This document shows, piece by piece, positions 34,262-43,257 of a DNA stretch of 64,000 nt (positions within the stretch are counted from its first letter, which is position 1; every line of letters begins with the position of its first letter). The stretch is from JAJDFU01 sp964641965 (GTDB lineage: Bacteria; Bacteroidota; Bacteroidia; Chitinophagales; Saprospiraceae). Made by a program: the position numbers and the translations under genes. A model generated the notes under the pieces. It ran no database searches and was not told where the DNA came from. It was given only the letters and a program-made list of their open reading frames with translations. The stretch spans positions 62,001 through 126,000 of the forward strand of contig CAZXLD010000007.1 of the NCBI GenBank assembly GCA_964641965.1, given 5' to 3'.

Positions 34262-34846
34262 ATGATTGCAATTATCGATTATAATGCCGGAAACGTTCGC
34301 TCTGTCCTGTTTGCTTTGGAGCGCCTGGGCGTCGATGCAATACTTACCTCGGATCATGTGCAGATTCAGACGGCGGAAAAGGTAATTTTCCCCGGTGTTG
34401 GAGAGGCCCGAAATACCATGCAATACCTTCGGAAAAAGGGACTGGATCAAGTTATCCGGGGCCTTACACAACCGGTATTGGGTATCTGCCTGGGCATGCA
34501 ATTGCTGTGCGAGCATTCAGAGGAATACAATACAACTTGTTTAAGGATTATTCCACAACAGGTCCGGTTGTTCCGTCCAAAACAACAGGAGAAAGTACCC
34601 CATATTGGTTGGAACAGCATTTCTGATTTGAATAATGGCCTGTTTCAACCAGAATTGGAAGATCAATTCACCTATTTTGTACACAGCTATTATGTAGAAT
34701 TGGGGCCATTCACAACCGCAACAACTGATTACATTCATCCTTTTAGCGCTGCCCTTCAAAAGGATAATTTCTATGCAACCCAATTCCATCCGGAAAAATC
34801 AGGTTCGGTAGGAGCGGCCATCTTGCGCCGGTTTCTTTCCTTGTAG
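34262..34846 (+). CDS. hisH: Imidazole glycerol phosphate synthase, glutaminase subunit
   Basis: 194 aa, class I glutamine amidotransferase. The nucleophile Cys is in LGICLGMQLL (about residue 80), and the His-Glu pair is in TQFHPEKSGS near the C terminus. PGVGEARNTM is the oxyanion-strand region. It supplies ammonia from glutamine to HisF. It lies 20 nt after hisB and 44 nt before hisA. Confidence 0.97.
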   Translation: MIAIIDYNAGNVRSVLFALERLGVDAILTSDHVQIQTAEKVIFPGVGEARNTMQYLRKKGLDQVIRGLTQPVLGICLGMQLLCEHSEEYNTTCLRIIPQQVRLFRPKQQEKVPHIGWNSISDLNNGLFQPELEDQFTYFVHSYYVELGPFTTATTDYIHPFSAALQKDNFYATQFHPEKSGSVGAAILRRFLSL

Positions 34847-34890
34847 CGGATTTCACCCGACCTTATTGACTAAGTTACAACATACACCCT

Positions 34891-35610
34891 ATGTATATTA
34901 TTCCTGCCATTGACATTTTGGATGGTAAATGCGTTCGACTAACCGAGGGCGATTACCAACGGCTAACTGTTTACCACGATGATCCACTGGAGGTGGCCCG
35001 GTCCTTTGAAGATGCAGGTATCGAAAAACTTCATCTCGTAGATCTGGATGGGGCAAAATCCAAACGGATTATCAATTGGAAAACACTGGAACGAATTGCG
35101 ACTCATACCCGACTGCAAATAGATTTTGGAGGAGGCATAAAAAGTAATGAGGATGTACGAATCGCCTTCGAGAACGGGGCCAGCCAAATTACCGGAGGAA
35201 CGGTAGCTGCAAAAGACCCGGAACTCTTTTTATCCTGGCTAAAGCAGTATGGGCCGGACAAAATCATTCTCGGAGCAGATGCTCGAGACGGAAAAATTGC
35301 AGTCAGTGGTTGGCAAGAGGAAAGTGACCAGGATATCTTACCCTTTATTGCATCCTACTTTGAAAAGGGCATAGGGTTTGTGATCAGTACAGATATCCGA
35401 AAGGATGGCCGCTTGGAGGGCCCCTCCATTGATCTATATCAGGAGATTTTAACTGAAATTCCCGAACTTAGACTCATTGCCTCGGGAGGGGTGGCCACCA
35501 TGGATGACCTGGAAGAACTTGAATCCATTCAATGCTTTGGTGCTATAGTCGGCAAAGCGCTTTACGAGGGGAAAATCAGCCTGAAGGAATTAGAACATTT
35601 TAACGCCTGA
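34891..35610 (+). CDS. hisA: ProFAR isomerase
   Basis: 239 aa, a beta/alpha barrel. It isomerises ProFAR to PRFAR. It starts MYIIPAIDILDGKCVRL with the catalytic Asp (AIDI). The two phosphate-binding halves are visible as DFGGGIKSNEDV and LIASGGVATMDDL, and the second catalytic Asp is in ISTDIRKDGRL. The gene is followed by hisF, its barrel paralogue. Confidence 0.97.
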   Translation: MYIIPAIDILDGKCVRLTEGDYQRLTVYHDDPLEVARSFEDAGIEKLHLVDLDGAKSKRIINWKTLERIATHTRLQIDFGGGIKSNEDVRIAFENGASQITGGTVAAKDPELFLSWLKQYGPDKIILGADARDGKIAVSGWQEESDQDILPFIASYFEKGIGFVISTDIRKDGRLEGPSIDLYQEILTEIPELRLIASGGVATMDDLEELESIQCFGAIVGKALYEGKISLKELEHFNA

Positions 35611-35654
35611 TTGAGCCATTGAGGCTGCTTAATGAGTCCTTACAACAACCGAAC

Positions 35655-36425
35655 ATGCTCACCAAACGCATAATCCCCTGCCTGGATATTAAGGATGGCC
35701 GAACCGTGAAGGGGGTGAATTTTGTGAATTTAAGAGACGCGGGAGACCCGGTAGAACTTGGAGCCCGTTACAGTGAAGAAGGTGCCGACGAACTTGTTTT
35801 TTTGGATATTACGGCAACACATGAAAAGCGAAAAACGCTGGCTGCACTTGCCAGGGATATCGCTCGCCATTTGAACATACCGTTTACCATTGGGGGCGGT
35901 ATCCGTTCGGTCCGGGACGCTGAAGCCCTGCTCGAAGCAGGGGCAGATAAAGTATCGATCAACTCTGCAGCGGTTAGGCGGCCCGATTTAATTAATGAAA
36001 TGGCAAAAGCATTTGGAAGCCAGTTTGTGGTATTGGCGATCGATGCGAAGGAATTGGATGCCGGATGGTACGTACATCTCAACGGCGGCCGGATCCCCAC
36101 AGAAACAGAATTGCTAGGCTGGGCTAGGGAAGGCCAGGAAAGAGGAGCTGGGGAAATTCTTTTCACCAGCATGGATCACGATGGGGTAAAGGCCGGATTC
36201 GCATGTACCATTACCGCTCGAGTATCCGATACCGTTTCTATCCCGGTCATCGCATCCGGCGGTGCCGGTTCCATGGATGATTTTGTAGAGGTATTTACTG
36301 AGGGCAAGGCAGATGCCGGACTCGCAGCAAGTATTTTTCACTTTAATGAAGTCCCATTAGCCGACCTCAAGAATTATTTGCATACCCGAGGCATATCTGT
36401 CAGGCCGCCGCAAGTGAATACCTAA
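35655..36425 (+). CDS. hisF: Imidazole glycerol phosphate synthase, cyclase subunit
   Basis: 256 aa from ATG 35655. The frame is open back to a TTG at 35619, but homologues start M-L-x-K-R-I-I-P-C-L-D. The catalytic Asp pair is in CLDIKDG (D11) and VLAIDAK (~D130). Phosphate loops are TIGGGIRSVRDAE and VIASGGAGSMDDF. It closes the imidazole ring using ammonia channelled from HisH and yields IGP plus AICAR. Its stop lies one base from the stop of the opposite-strand DUF5362 gene. Confidence 0.98.
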   Translation: MLTKRIIPCLDIKDGRTVKGVNFVNLRDAGDPVELGARYSEEGADELVFLDITATHEKRKTLAALARDIARHLNIPFTIGGGIRSVRDAEALLEAGADKVSINSAAVRRPDLINEMAKAFGSQFVVLAIDAKELDAGWYVHLNGGRIPTETELLGWAREGQERGAGEILFTSMDHDGVKAGFACTITARVSDTVSIPVIASGGAGSMDDFVEVFTEGKADAGLAASIFHFNEVPLADLKNYLHTRGISVRPPQVNT

Positions 36426-36426
36426 A

Positions 36427-36897
36427 TCACCCAATCAAAGCTGCCATGCTGCCAGCAAATAGAATGCCTCCAATGATGGCCAGTACATATATTCCAATGA
36501 TAATAATTGCAAGGATTCCTGAAAACTTATAGAGTGCCTTCAAATTGGAAAAGGAGCTATTTAAATCCGATTGCAGGTTGTTTTGAAGGGCAGATTTCAT
36601 TTTGCCTGAGAATTGGTATAGATACCAAATTGGTATGAAATAAATGGCTGCCAATATGAAATAGAAAATGGAAAATAAAGCAGGGGGAAAGGGAAGTTCA
36701 TCGCCTGCCATAGCGCCAAGAGAAGAGAGCAAAGTACCCATCATCAAGGCCATGACTACAATGATGCTTACAAAAATGAATCCAACAATAGCCAGGAACA
36801 TACCCCAGCTGGCAGTTGATTGGAGATTTTGCCGATTCTCAGCATTGATGACTAAGGTTTCACTAATCTGATCGATAGGGCTAATTTCGTTTTCCAT
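36427..36897 (-). CDS. DUF5362 family membrane protein, inserted within the his operon
   Basis: 156 aa on the opposite strand. After a ~30-residue polar N terminus come four hydrophobic segments: WGMFLAIVGFIFVSIIVVMA, a central FYFILAAIYFIPIWYLY, and LAIIIIGIYVLAIIGGILFA as a long final pair. The order and the soluble loop FSGKMKSALQNN..DLNSSFSNLK fit the DUF5362 family of small Bacteroidota membrane proteins of unknown function. It is convergent with hisF (1-nt gap) and divergent from hisIE (49 nt), so it splits the histidine operon. Confidence 0.75.
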   Translation of the reverse strand: MENEISPIDQISETLVINAENRQNLQSTASWGMFLAIVGFIFVSIIVVMALMMGTLLSSLGAMAGDELPFPPALFSIFYFILAAIYFIPIWYLYQFSGKMKSALQNNLQSDLNSSFSNLKALYKFSGILAIIIIGIYVLAIIGGILFAGSMAALIG

Positions 36898-36946
36898 TTT
36901 TTGCTTGTTTTAGATAGTACATTCGTCTTATCAAAAGTAACGATTC

Positions 36947-37573
36947 ATGATAAAGCAATCAACGGAATTTATAGAGGAGCTTAAAAAGCTGGATTGGAAA
37001 AAAAATGGAGGCTTAATTCCAGCGATTATCCAGGACGTTGAAACACGGCAAGTACTTATGCTGGGATATATGAATGAGGAGTCGCTTCAACATACCCTAA
37101 GTGGAGGGAAGGTTACCTTTTTCAGCAGGTCGAAAAATAGGCTTTGGACCAAGGGAGAAACCAGTTCCAACTTCCTCCATTTGGAAGAAATTAAGGCAGA
37201 TTGTGATCGTGACACCCTGCTGGTGAAGGTGAGGCCTGACGGACCAGCCTGTCATACTGGGAGTGATACCTGCTTCGACGAAGAAAATACCGGTCCCTTT
37301 CTTACCCAACTGGAAGGGATAATTGAGGATCGAAAAGCAAATCCAAATGAAAAATCCTACACTGCCTCCCTATTCAAAAAGGGGATCAATAAGGTTGCTC
37401 AAAAGGTCGGGGAAGAGGCCGTAGAACTAATCATTGAAGCTAAGGATGATAATGAGGAGCTGTTTTTGAATGAAGCGGCGGATCTAATGTATCACTTCAT
37501 GGTACTCTTGTCAGCCAAGGGTTATCGACTTCAGGATGTAGTAACTATTCTTGAGAAGAGGCACCAAAAATAG
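36947..37573 (+). CDS. hisIE: Bifunctional phosphoribosyl-AMP cyclohydrolase / phosphoribosyl-ATP pyrophosphatase
   Basis: 208 aa. The HisI half (~1-115) has VLMLGYMNEESL, FFSRSKNRLWTKGETS and the metal-binding CDRDTLLV..ACHTGSDTC region. The HisE half (~120-208) has the NTP-pyrophosphatase helices KVGEEAVELIIEAKDDN and EAADLMYHFMVLL. It performs steps 2 and 3 of the pathway. Because the DUF5362 gene runs the other way between hisF and hisIE, this gene needs its own promoter or read-through of that gene on the antisense strand. Confidence 0.97.
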   Translation: MIKQSTEFIEELKKLDWKKNGGLIPAIIQDVETRQVLMLGYMNEESLQHTLSGGKVTFFSRSKNRLWTKGETSSNFLHLEEIKADCDRDTLLVKVRPDGPACHTGSDTCFDEENTGPFLTQLEGIIEDRKANPNEKSYTASLFKKGINKVAQKVGEEAVELIIEAKDDNEELFLNEAADLMYHFMVLLSAKGYRLQDVVTILEKRHQK

Positions 37574-37733
37574 AATTTTGACATTATTGGAGCTTAGATC
37601 GAAAATCATAATCGTTATCTTACTCAATTAAGAGTTCCCTAAAAGCTTTAAAGAACAATTTTGATACGTGGATCTATTTAAACGAGGGTCCACCAACTGA
37701 CCACCATTCATCTGATCCATTGCACCAAGCCAC

Positions 37734-38273
37734 ATGAAAGAGAATGCTCCTAAACCTGTAAATAAGTGGTTTCCGGCCGTATATGGTGAGCTGCGGGGAC
37801 TTGCCCATCATTATTTATTTCAAGAGTCAAAAAATGCTACACTCAACACAACAGCGCTCGTCCATGAAGCTTACCTGAAACTGGAAAACCAGTTGAATGC
37901 AGATGAGATAACCCGACAACGATTTTTTGGAATGGCCTCTCAAGCCATGCGAAGGATTCTGATTGACTATGCACGTGCCCGTATGCGGGAAAAACGGGGT
38001 GGTGGGCAAATTGTAATCACCCACAAAGACGAAAGTATGGCCCGCCAAACTTCTCCCGAAGAATTGCTAGCCCTTCATGAGGCTATGGAGCGATTGAGTA
38101 AGCTAAGCAAACGGCAGAGTCAGGTAATTGAATTCTGGTTTTTTGGTGGGTTCAAACAGGAAGAAATTGCTAGCCTGTTGAACGTCTCTGTTGCTTCAGT
38201 CCGTCGAGACTGGCGGCTGGGAAGAGCTTGGCTAAGTCGGGAATTGAAAACTCAGTCCAAAATCGCTAATTAG
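37734..38273 (+). CDS. ECF-type sigma factor (Sigma70_ECF family)
   Basis: 179 aa. Region 2 contains ATLNTTALVHEAYLKLE and FFGMASQAMRRILIDYAR, followed by the basic RARMREKRGGG linker typical of this ECF subgroup. Region 4 has LSKRQSQVIEFWFFGGFKQE and an HTH around IASLLNVSVASVRRDW. It directs RNA polymerase to its own promoters. It ends 6 nt before a Ser/Thr kinase, an arrangement seen in other ECF groups where the kinase, not an anti-sigma factor, is the partner. No anti-sigma gene is present. Confidence 0.93.
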   Translation: MKENAPKPVNKWFPAVYGELRGLAHHYLFQESKNATLNTTALVHEAYLKLENQLNADEITRQRFFGMASQAMRRILIDYARARMREKRGGGQIVITHKDESMARQTSPEELLALHEAMERLSKLSKRQSQVIEFWFFGGFKQEEIASLLNVSVASVRRDWRLGRAWLSRELKTQSKIAN

Positions 38274-38279
38274 GCTGCT

Positions 38280-40853
38280 ATGGATGCACACTGGCAAGCA
38301 GTAACCCAATTGTTTGATCAATTAGTTCAAAGTACTTCAGAGAGGAAAAAGCGCCTGCTGGAAAAAGCGAAAGACCTGCAGCCAGAAGTTTACCAGGAAG
38401 TACTTTCTCTTTTAGAAGAGGAGGAGCAGTTGCATCCGCTACTCGAACAAGATGCTTCCGGTCTTTTCCAGACTTTCCAGGACGAACAACTGATCGGCCA
38501 GCAGATAGGTTCCTTCAACCTTACAGCCCTGATTGGAGAAGGAGGAATGGGCAGTGTTTTTTTGGGTGAACGTGCAGATGGGGAGTTTGACCAAAAGGTT
38601 GCCATTAAGCTTATCCGGCCACATTGGATGAATGAGGAAGCCCTGCAAGGCTTTCGGAAAGAAAGGCAGATCCTAGCCCAGTTACAACATCCTAACATTG
38701 CTCGCCTATACGACGGCGGCCTCAGCCCTGATGGACGCCCCTACTTCACGATGGAATGGGTGTCGGGAATTCCCATTAACGAATTTGTAAAAGAACAAGC
38801 TTTTTCCCTAAAACAGATACTGGAATTGTTCCAACAGGTGTGTTATGCCATTCAATATGCACATCAAAATCTGGTCATTCACCTCGATTTAAAACCTGGT
38901 AATATTTTAGTTGATCAGACCGGCCAGGTCAAATTGTTAGACTTTGGTATTGCCGGGATCATGGGCCCCGGCCAAGCTTCTATTGAAGAGAAAGCCTTTA
39001 CCCTTGCCTATTGCGCCCCGGAGCAATATCAACGAAAAGCCGTTTCTACCCGCACGGACGTTTATGCTTTAGGGCTAATCCTGTATGAGTTGCTCGCTGG
39101 GGTACATCCATTTATGTCAGATTTACGGGCAGCAACCGATAAAAAATCTTTTAGAGATCGGTTAGTCCTTTCTCCCCCCAGCCAGTTTGTATCCAAAAGT
39201 AAAGGGTCAGAAAACATGCAAGCCTACCCTATTGACCGGGATTTGGATACCATTTGCATGAAAGCACTGGAGCCTTTGCCGGCAGATCGATATATATCCA
39301 TTGAGGCCTTGACCAAAGACCTTGCAGCCTATTTCCAAAATCGCCCTATATCCTTAAGAGAAAAAGACCAGCCATACCGGCTAAAAAAATTCTTCCAGCG
39401 GTACCGTACTGCCACCTTATTGACCCTGACTTTCGTTATCGCATTGGTTGGCACTATCACTTACTTTTTAGTCCAATTGGCCGGCGAACGCAACACTGCC
39501 TTACAAGAGGCTGAAAAAGCTAATCGGATCAAAGAATTAACCTTGGATATTTTTCGGCAAGCCAACCCGAATGAGGTCCAGCGCTCGGATGTAACCGGCC
39601 TGGAAATTTTGCAAAACGGACTCGGGGCTGTAAAAGAAAACCTAAGGAATCAACCTGAGCTTATGCCGGATATGTATGCAGTCATTTCCGATGCATTTAA
39701 GAATCTTGGCTATTTTCAGGAGGCTCGACAAAGTTCCGTCCTGGGCTTCCAGGCAGTCCAAAACCTTCATCAGGGTCCGCATCCGGATATAGCTGAGCAG
39801 CTCTTGAACCTGGCATCTGTATATCGAGCAGAATATGTTGATCTCGAAAAAGCGGACTCCCTTACTGAATTGGCCTTTCAGATCCTTCAAAAAGCACCAG
39901 TTCGGAATCCGGAGCTGGAAGCCAGGGTTTACAATGACCTGGCCGCTGGTGCTTATGATCGTAGCGACTATCCCTTATGCGATTCTCTATATTCACTGGC
40001 CCTGGAAAAATACGAGGCCTTACCCAATCGAAAGATTAAAGATGAGGCCTTCTGTCTGCAAATGCTGGGTACTACGTACAGAAAAATGGAACTGTGGGAA
40101 GAGGCGGAAAAATTCATGTTGCGTGCCAAACAGGCATTTAAATCTTTATACGATCCCCCACATGTAGATTTAGCCTGGAATCAGAACCACTTAGCCAGTT
40201 TATACCTGAATATGGGCATGCCTGAAAAGGCAGAACCTTTCGCCAAGGAAGCTTGGCAACAGAGGGATGCCATTTTTGGAGCGAATCACTTTGAAACGAT
40301 TGCCAGCCAATCCAACCTGGGTCGAATTTACATGCGTCTAGGTAAGTACAGCGAAGCTCTTGCTCAATTTTCCGGAGCTTATCAAGCATTGGCATCTATG
40401 TTCCCACAAGGCCATACCTTTAGTGCATCCATGATGTCCAACATGGCCAATGCCGAAATCGCACTGGGAAACCGCCCTGAAGGGGAGTCCTGGCTTAGGC
40501 AATCGATTGCCATGCAGGAAAAACTGCTGGCCCCCAATGATATTCGGCATTCGCTTGGACTCCAAAGCCTGGGAGTGTTTTTAATCGATGAGAATAAGGC
40601 TTCAGAAGCCTTACCAATCTTGCAAAAATCCTTAAAGCTACGCGAGGAAAGTCTTCCGGAAGGGCACACCAGTATTGCGGTCGTACAGGTTCAAATTGGG
40701 AGAGGACTTATCCAAATGAATCAAGCTGACGCCTCCATGGAATACCTGAATAAGGCCCTCTCAGCCTTTTCAACAGATACTGTTATCCATCGGAAAAACT
40801 GGATACAAACAAAACACCTAATTGAGGAAGCAATAGCGTTGGGGAAAAATTAA
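38280..40853 (+). CDS. Transmembrane Ser/Thr protein kinase with TPR repeats
   Basis: 857 aa. The kinase domain (~75-355) has the glycine loop GEGGMG (86-91), VAIK (K110), the catalytic loop HLDLKPGN (D203) and DFG (221-223). The usual HRD arginine is leucine (L202), so it would not be regulated through the activation-loop phosphate in the RD manner. A single membrane segment lies near residues 378-400. The C-terminal ~440 residues form TPR-like repeats (ALEKYEALPN.., GKYSEALAQFSGAYQAL). The N terminus (~1-70) is a helical leader. It is coupled to the ECF sigma gene with a 6-nt gap and probably controls it; the target is inferred. Confidence 0.93.
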   Translation: MDAHWQAVTQLFDQLVQSTSERKKRLLEKAKDLQPEVYQEVLSLLEEEEQLHPLLEQDASGLFQTFQDEQLIGQQIGSFNLTALIGEGGMGSVFLGERADGEFDQKVAIKLIRPHWMNEEALQGFRKERQILAQLQHPNIARLYDGGLSPDGRPYFTMEWVSGIPINEFVKEQAFSLKQILELFQQVCYAIQYAHQNLVIHLDLKPGNILVDQTGQVKLLDFGIAGIMGPGQASIEEKAFTLAYCAPEQYQRKAVSTRTDVYALGLILYELLAGVHPFMSDLRAATDKKSFRDRLVLSPPSQFVSKSKGSENMQAYPIDRDLDTICMKALEPLPADRYISIEALTKDLAAYFQNRPISLREKDQPYRLKKFFQRYRTATLLTLTFVIALVGTITYFLVQLAGERNTALQEAEKANRIKELTLDIFRQANPNEVQRSDVTGLEILQNGLGAVKENLRNQPELMPDMYAVISDAFKNLGYFQEARQSSVLGFQAVQNLHQGPHPDIAEQLLNLASVYRAEYVDLEKADSLTELAFQILQKAPVRNPELEARVYNDLAAGAYDRSDYPLCDSLYSLALEKYEALPNRKIKDEAFCLQMLGTTYRKMELWEEAEKFMLRAKQAFKSLYDPPHVDLAWNQNHLASLYLNMGMPEKAEPFAKEAWQQRDAIFGANHFETIASQSNLGRIYMRLGKYSEALAQFSGAYQALASMFPQGHTFSASMMSNMANAEIALGNRPEGESWLRQSIAMQEKLLAPNDIRHSLGLQSLGVFLIDENKASEALPILQKSLKLREESLPEGHTSIAVVQVQIGRGLIQMNQADASMEYLNKALSAFSTDTVIHRKNWIQTKHLIEEAIALGKN

Positions 40854-40886
40854 AGAGCCCCACCGGCATAACCAGTAGAGCTCTTT
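40852..40886. terminator. Hairpin between convergent kinase and cytolysin-like genes
   Basis: AAAGAGC / GCTCTTT forms a 7-bp stem with a 21-nt loop directly after the kinase stop. It could end transcription in both directions, but the T-run is short. Confidence 0.4.
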
Positions 40887-40906
40887 ACTTCAGCGGCTCC
40901 CAATCT

Positions 40907-42514
40907 CTATTGGATCTTTGTCACTACGAACCAAACCCTGGCCCGTTGGGCGGTCAACCCACTTCCGCGCCTAAAGTCCAGAGAAAATTCACCACTATTG
41001 CCAAAAACCGTAATGGCAATTTCTCTTTTCTTTTCCCCAAAGCTGTCATCATTCGTGGGATCATCCTCAGTTAAATAACCTCGCACAAAAATCTTATCGT
41101 TGCCATCTACCTCCACAAAATCGAATGTATGATTTCGATTTGGGTATGCCTTTATCCCATCCAGATCCACGTCCTCAATATCCAGATTGTACTTCTTTTC
41201 ATTGGGATTTTGAGAGGTCTTAATAAAAGCTTCTCCATAAAATTCGGCCTTACCCCCTTCAATCTCACCAAACGGCTCACAATCATAACACTGCATCCGA
41301 TCTAATTTAATCCTGTATCTGGCTACGTTGGGTAAAGCCAGATCGCAGGACTTGCGGACAAAATCGGATACGAATGCCATTCGGGCCGGCTCTTTATTAA
41401 CCAAATATCGAAGCTCATAGGCGATAGGTGCTGCAGGGTTTGACAAGTCCCAATCGGCCCCATCCTGGATCACTTTGACCACTGCTTCGTAAGTCGGCGC
41501 TGCCTGCAAAGCAATGGAAGCCGAACCTCCGCGAACGACATACGAAATCGAAGTTTGCGAAAGTACTTTGTTTACCTCCAAGCCCGACTCCAGCTTGATG
41601 GAACCGATGGGCCGGCTTTCCACTGCAGCTTTCAAGATAGCTTTTACGTCTTCTGTGCTTGAAGTGGTCTCTGCCCTAAAAAAGATCTGTCTGCCATAAT
41701 CTACCCGCTTGACATACAAGGGCGGATTATTGGCCGTTATCTGATTCTCCGGATCGGTTGCATTAGCTCCATCCCGAAATAGGGAGAACATCGTTTCGGG
41801 ATCATCAATAAAAATGGAATAAAACACCTGCGTAAACTGCATAGTGACTAAGCTTCCTGTGCGCTCTTTTTCTATATCCAGTTGAGATTCTATCGATATA
41901 TTTTTGTAGCGGCCATCCAAGCCCATATGAAACCGGAACTCTTCTCTTGAGTTGGTCTCTTCTACAAAGAATCCAAAGTTGGCGACCGTGCCTTCCACGT
42001 TGTTGGAGATATTTTGTAATAATTCAGCCGTCTTTTCTTCGACCTCACCTGCATCATAGGCATCCACTTCTTTAGAACGCTCGGTCCCTCCGCTCAAGCC
42101 GGTCAAGGTGATCTTTCCACCCGCCTTTGGAATCGTGATTGGGGTAAATTGCCCTTCCTTGAATTTTCCACCCTGGATCAAGGCTCCTGGATAAATAATT
42201 CCGGCAATACCATCGGAAGCGACCATGTTGGCCAAGCTTCTAACTTGTTCTGCTGTGAAAGCAGTCTGTGTGCATCTTAACTCGCCTCCACCCGTTTCTA
42301 CGGGCTCCAGCTCAATCGTATCTTTTGGCATATAGGTTGGCTCCGACTCTGCAGCCGCTGAGGTTAACACACCGGACCCTTCGATCTGCATGTCAATTGG
42401 ACCTTCCGGGTCTGTTATCCCTGATTGTTCTTTACAAGCCGTAAGTGCTATAACGCCTAATGCAAGCCAAAAAAGAGTAATTCTAGCGTTTGAAATTTTA
42501 AATGGTGAAAACAT
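40907..42514 (-). CDS. Lipoprotein of the thiol-activated (cholesterol-dependent) cytolysin-like family
   Basis: 535 aa. A lipoprotein signal ends in LTAC (C27), followed by an acidic, Thr/Glu-rich linker (~28-80). Residues ~100-400 follow the order of pore-forming CDC domains: IYPGALIQ (~108-114), KITLTGLSGG, QVFYSIFIDDPETMF (~229-243), PPLYVKRVDYGRQIFFRAET (264-283), YVVRGGSA and DGADWDLSNPAAPIAYELRY. The membrane-recognition undecapeptide (ECTGLAWEWWR in classic CDCs) is absent; the last ~135 residues are a different beta-rich domain with a CxxC (C409, C412). It therefore resembles the CDC-like proteins of Bacteroidota more than Gram-positive toxins. It may form pores in competitors or host membranes, which is inference. 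No second CDC-like partner lies beside it. Confidence 0.85.
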   Translation of the reverse strand: MFSPFKISNARITLFWLALGVIALTACKEQSGITDPEGPIDMQIEGSGVLTSAAAESEPTYMPKDTIELEPVETGGGELRCTQTAFTAEQVRSLANMVASDGIAGIIYPGALIQGGKFKEGQFTPITIPKAGGKITLTGLSGGTERSKEVDAYDAGEVEEKTAELLQNISNNVEGTVANFGFFVEETNSREEFRFHMGLDGRYKNISIESQLDIEKERTGSLVTMQFTQVFYSIFIDDPETMFSLFRDGANATDPENQITANNPPLYVKRVDYGRQIFFRAETTSSTEDVKAILKAAVESRPIGSIKLESGLEVNKVLSQTSISYVVRGGSASIALQAAPTYEAVVKVIQDGADWDLSNPAAPIAYELRYLVNKEPARMAFVSDFVRKSCDLALPNVARYRIKLDRMQCYDCEPFGEIEGGKAEFYGEAFIKTSQNPNEKKYNLDIEDVDLDGIKAYPNRNHTFDFVEVDGNDKIFVRGYLTEDDPTNDDSFGEKKREIAITVFGNSGEFSLDFRRGSGLTAQRARVWFVVTKIQ

Positions 42515-42671
42515 GATGATGGATTTTAAAGGTTCTTAGAGGTTTCAAGAGTATAGGCGGCATAAAAGGCAGAAAGTGTTAATCAAATCGCAAAAAAATT
42601 GCCTTCCCAGCAAAATAACCCGTGAACCCTTGGATACTCTTATCTTGTACCACAGCTGTGGGACTCGTTAA

Positions 42672-43175
42672 ATGCGTATCATGCTCGAAACTATAATTCT
42701 GGAATCTTCTTTTGGCTTGTGGAAAATCGAGGGAAGCGAACTGGGAGTCAGGCGCATCATGCACGTTGAAGAGAAAACACCTGCTACTGCTGCCGATGAG
42801 GTGCCCTCCAGCCTTAAGCCAGCTTATTACCAGCTCCAAGCCTATTTTCAGGGTGATACCACTTCCTTTGACCTCGAGCTGGACTTAAGCGGACATTCTG
42901 AATTCTATAAGCAGGTTTGGTCTGAATTAAAAAAAGTGCCTTACGGACACACTACAAGCTACCTGTCCATTGCCCAGGTGTTGGGAGACCGGAAGGCTGT
43001 TCGGGCAGTAGGACAAGCTAATCGTAACAATCCAATTGCGATTATTATTCCATGTCATCGCTGCATTGCCCAGAATGGAGATTTACAGGGCTATTTTTAT
43101 GGGTTGGATTTTAAAAGCCGGCTTTTGGCTCACGAAAACCCGATGTCTTTTGCTCAACAAGGTAAATTGTTTTAG
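42672..43175 (+). CDS. ogt: Methylated-DNA--protein-cysteine methyltransferase
   Basis: 167 aa. It transfers the methyl group from O6-methylguanine to its own cysteine. The active site is IIIPCHRCIAQNG (Cys in PCHR). The DNA-binding HTH region is VPYGHTTSYLSIAQVLGDRKAVRAVGQANRNN, here cited as its two ends only: YGHTTSY and AVGQANRNN. The C terminus GYFYGLDFKSRLLAHE is typical. The N-terminal half is the short variable domain of Ogt. ATG 42672 is used; ATG 42681 is equally possible. The gene is divergent from the cytolysin-like gene, with a 157-nt shared upstream region. Confidence 0.95.
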   Translation: MRIMLETIILESSFGLWKIEGSELGVRRIMHVEEKTPATAADEVPSSLKPAYYQLQAYFQGDTTSFDLELDLSGHSEFYKQVWSELKKVPYGHTTSYLSIAQVLGDRKAVRAVGQANRNNPIAIIIPCHRCIAQNGDLQGYFYGLDFKSRLLAHENPMSFAQQGKLF

Positions 43176-43257
43176 CCCCGCATCCCTTTTGGATATATGG
43201 AGATTCAGGATTGAATATATTCACGCGAATCCACTCCATTAGGATACTCAATCACCC

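Noticed and set aside
35619..35654. TTG start extending hisF by 12 residues
   Set aside because: HisF proteins begin at MLTKRIIPCLDI, so ATG 35655 is the better start.
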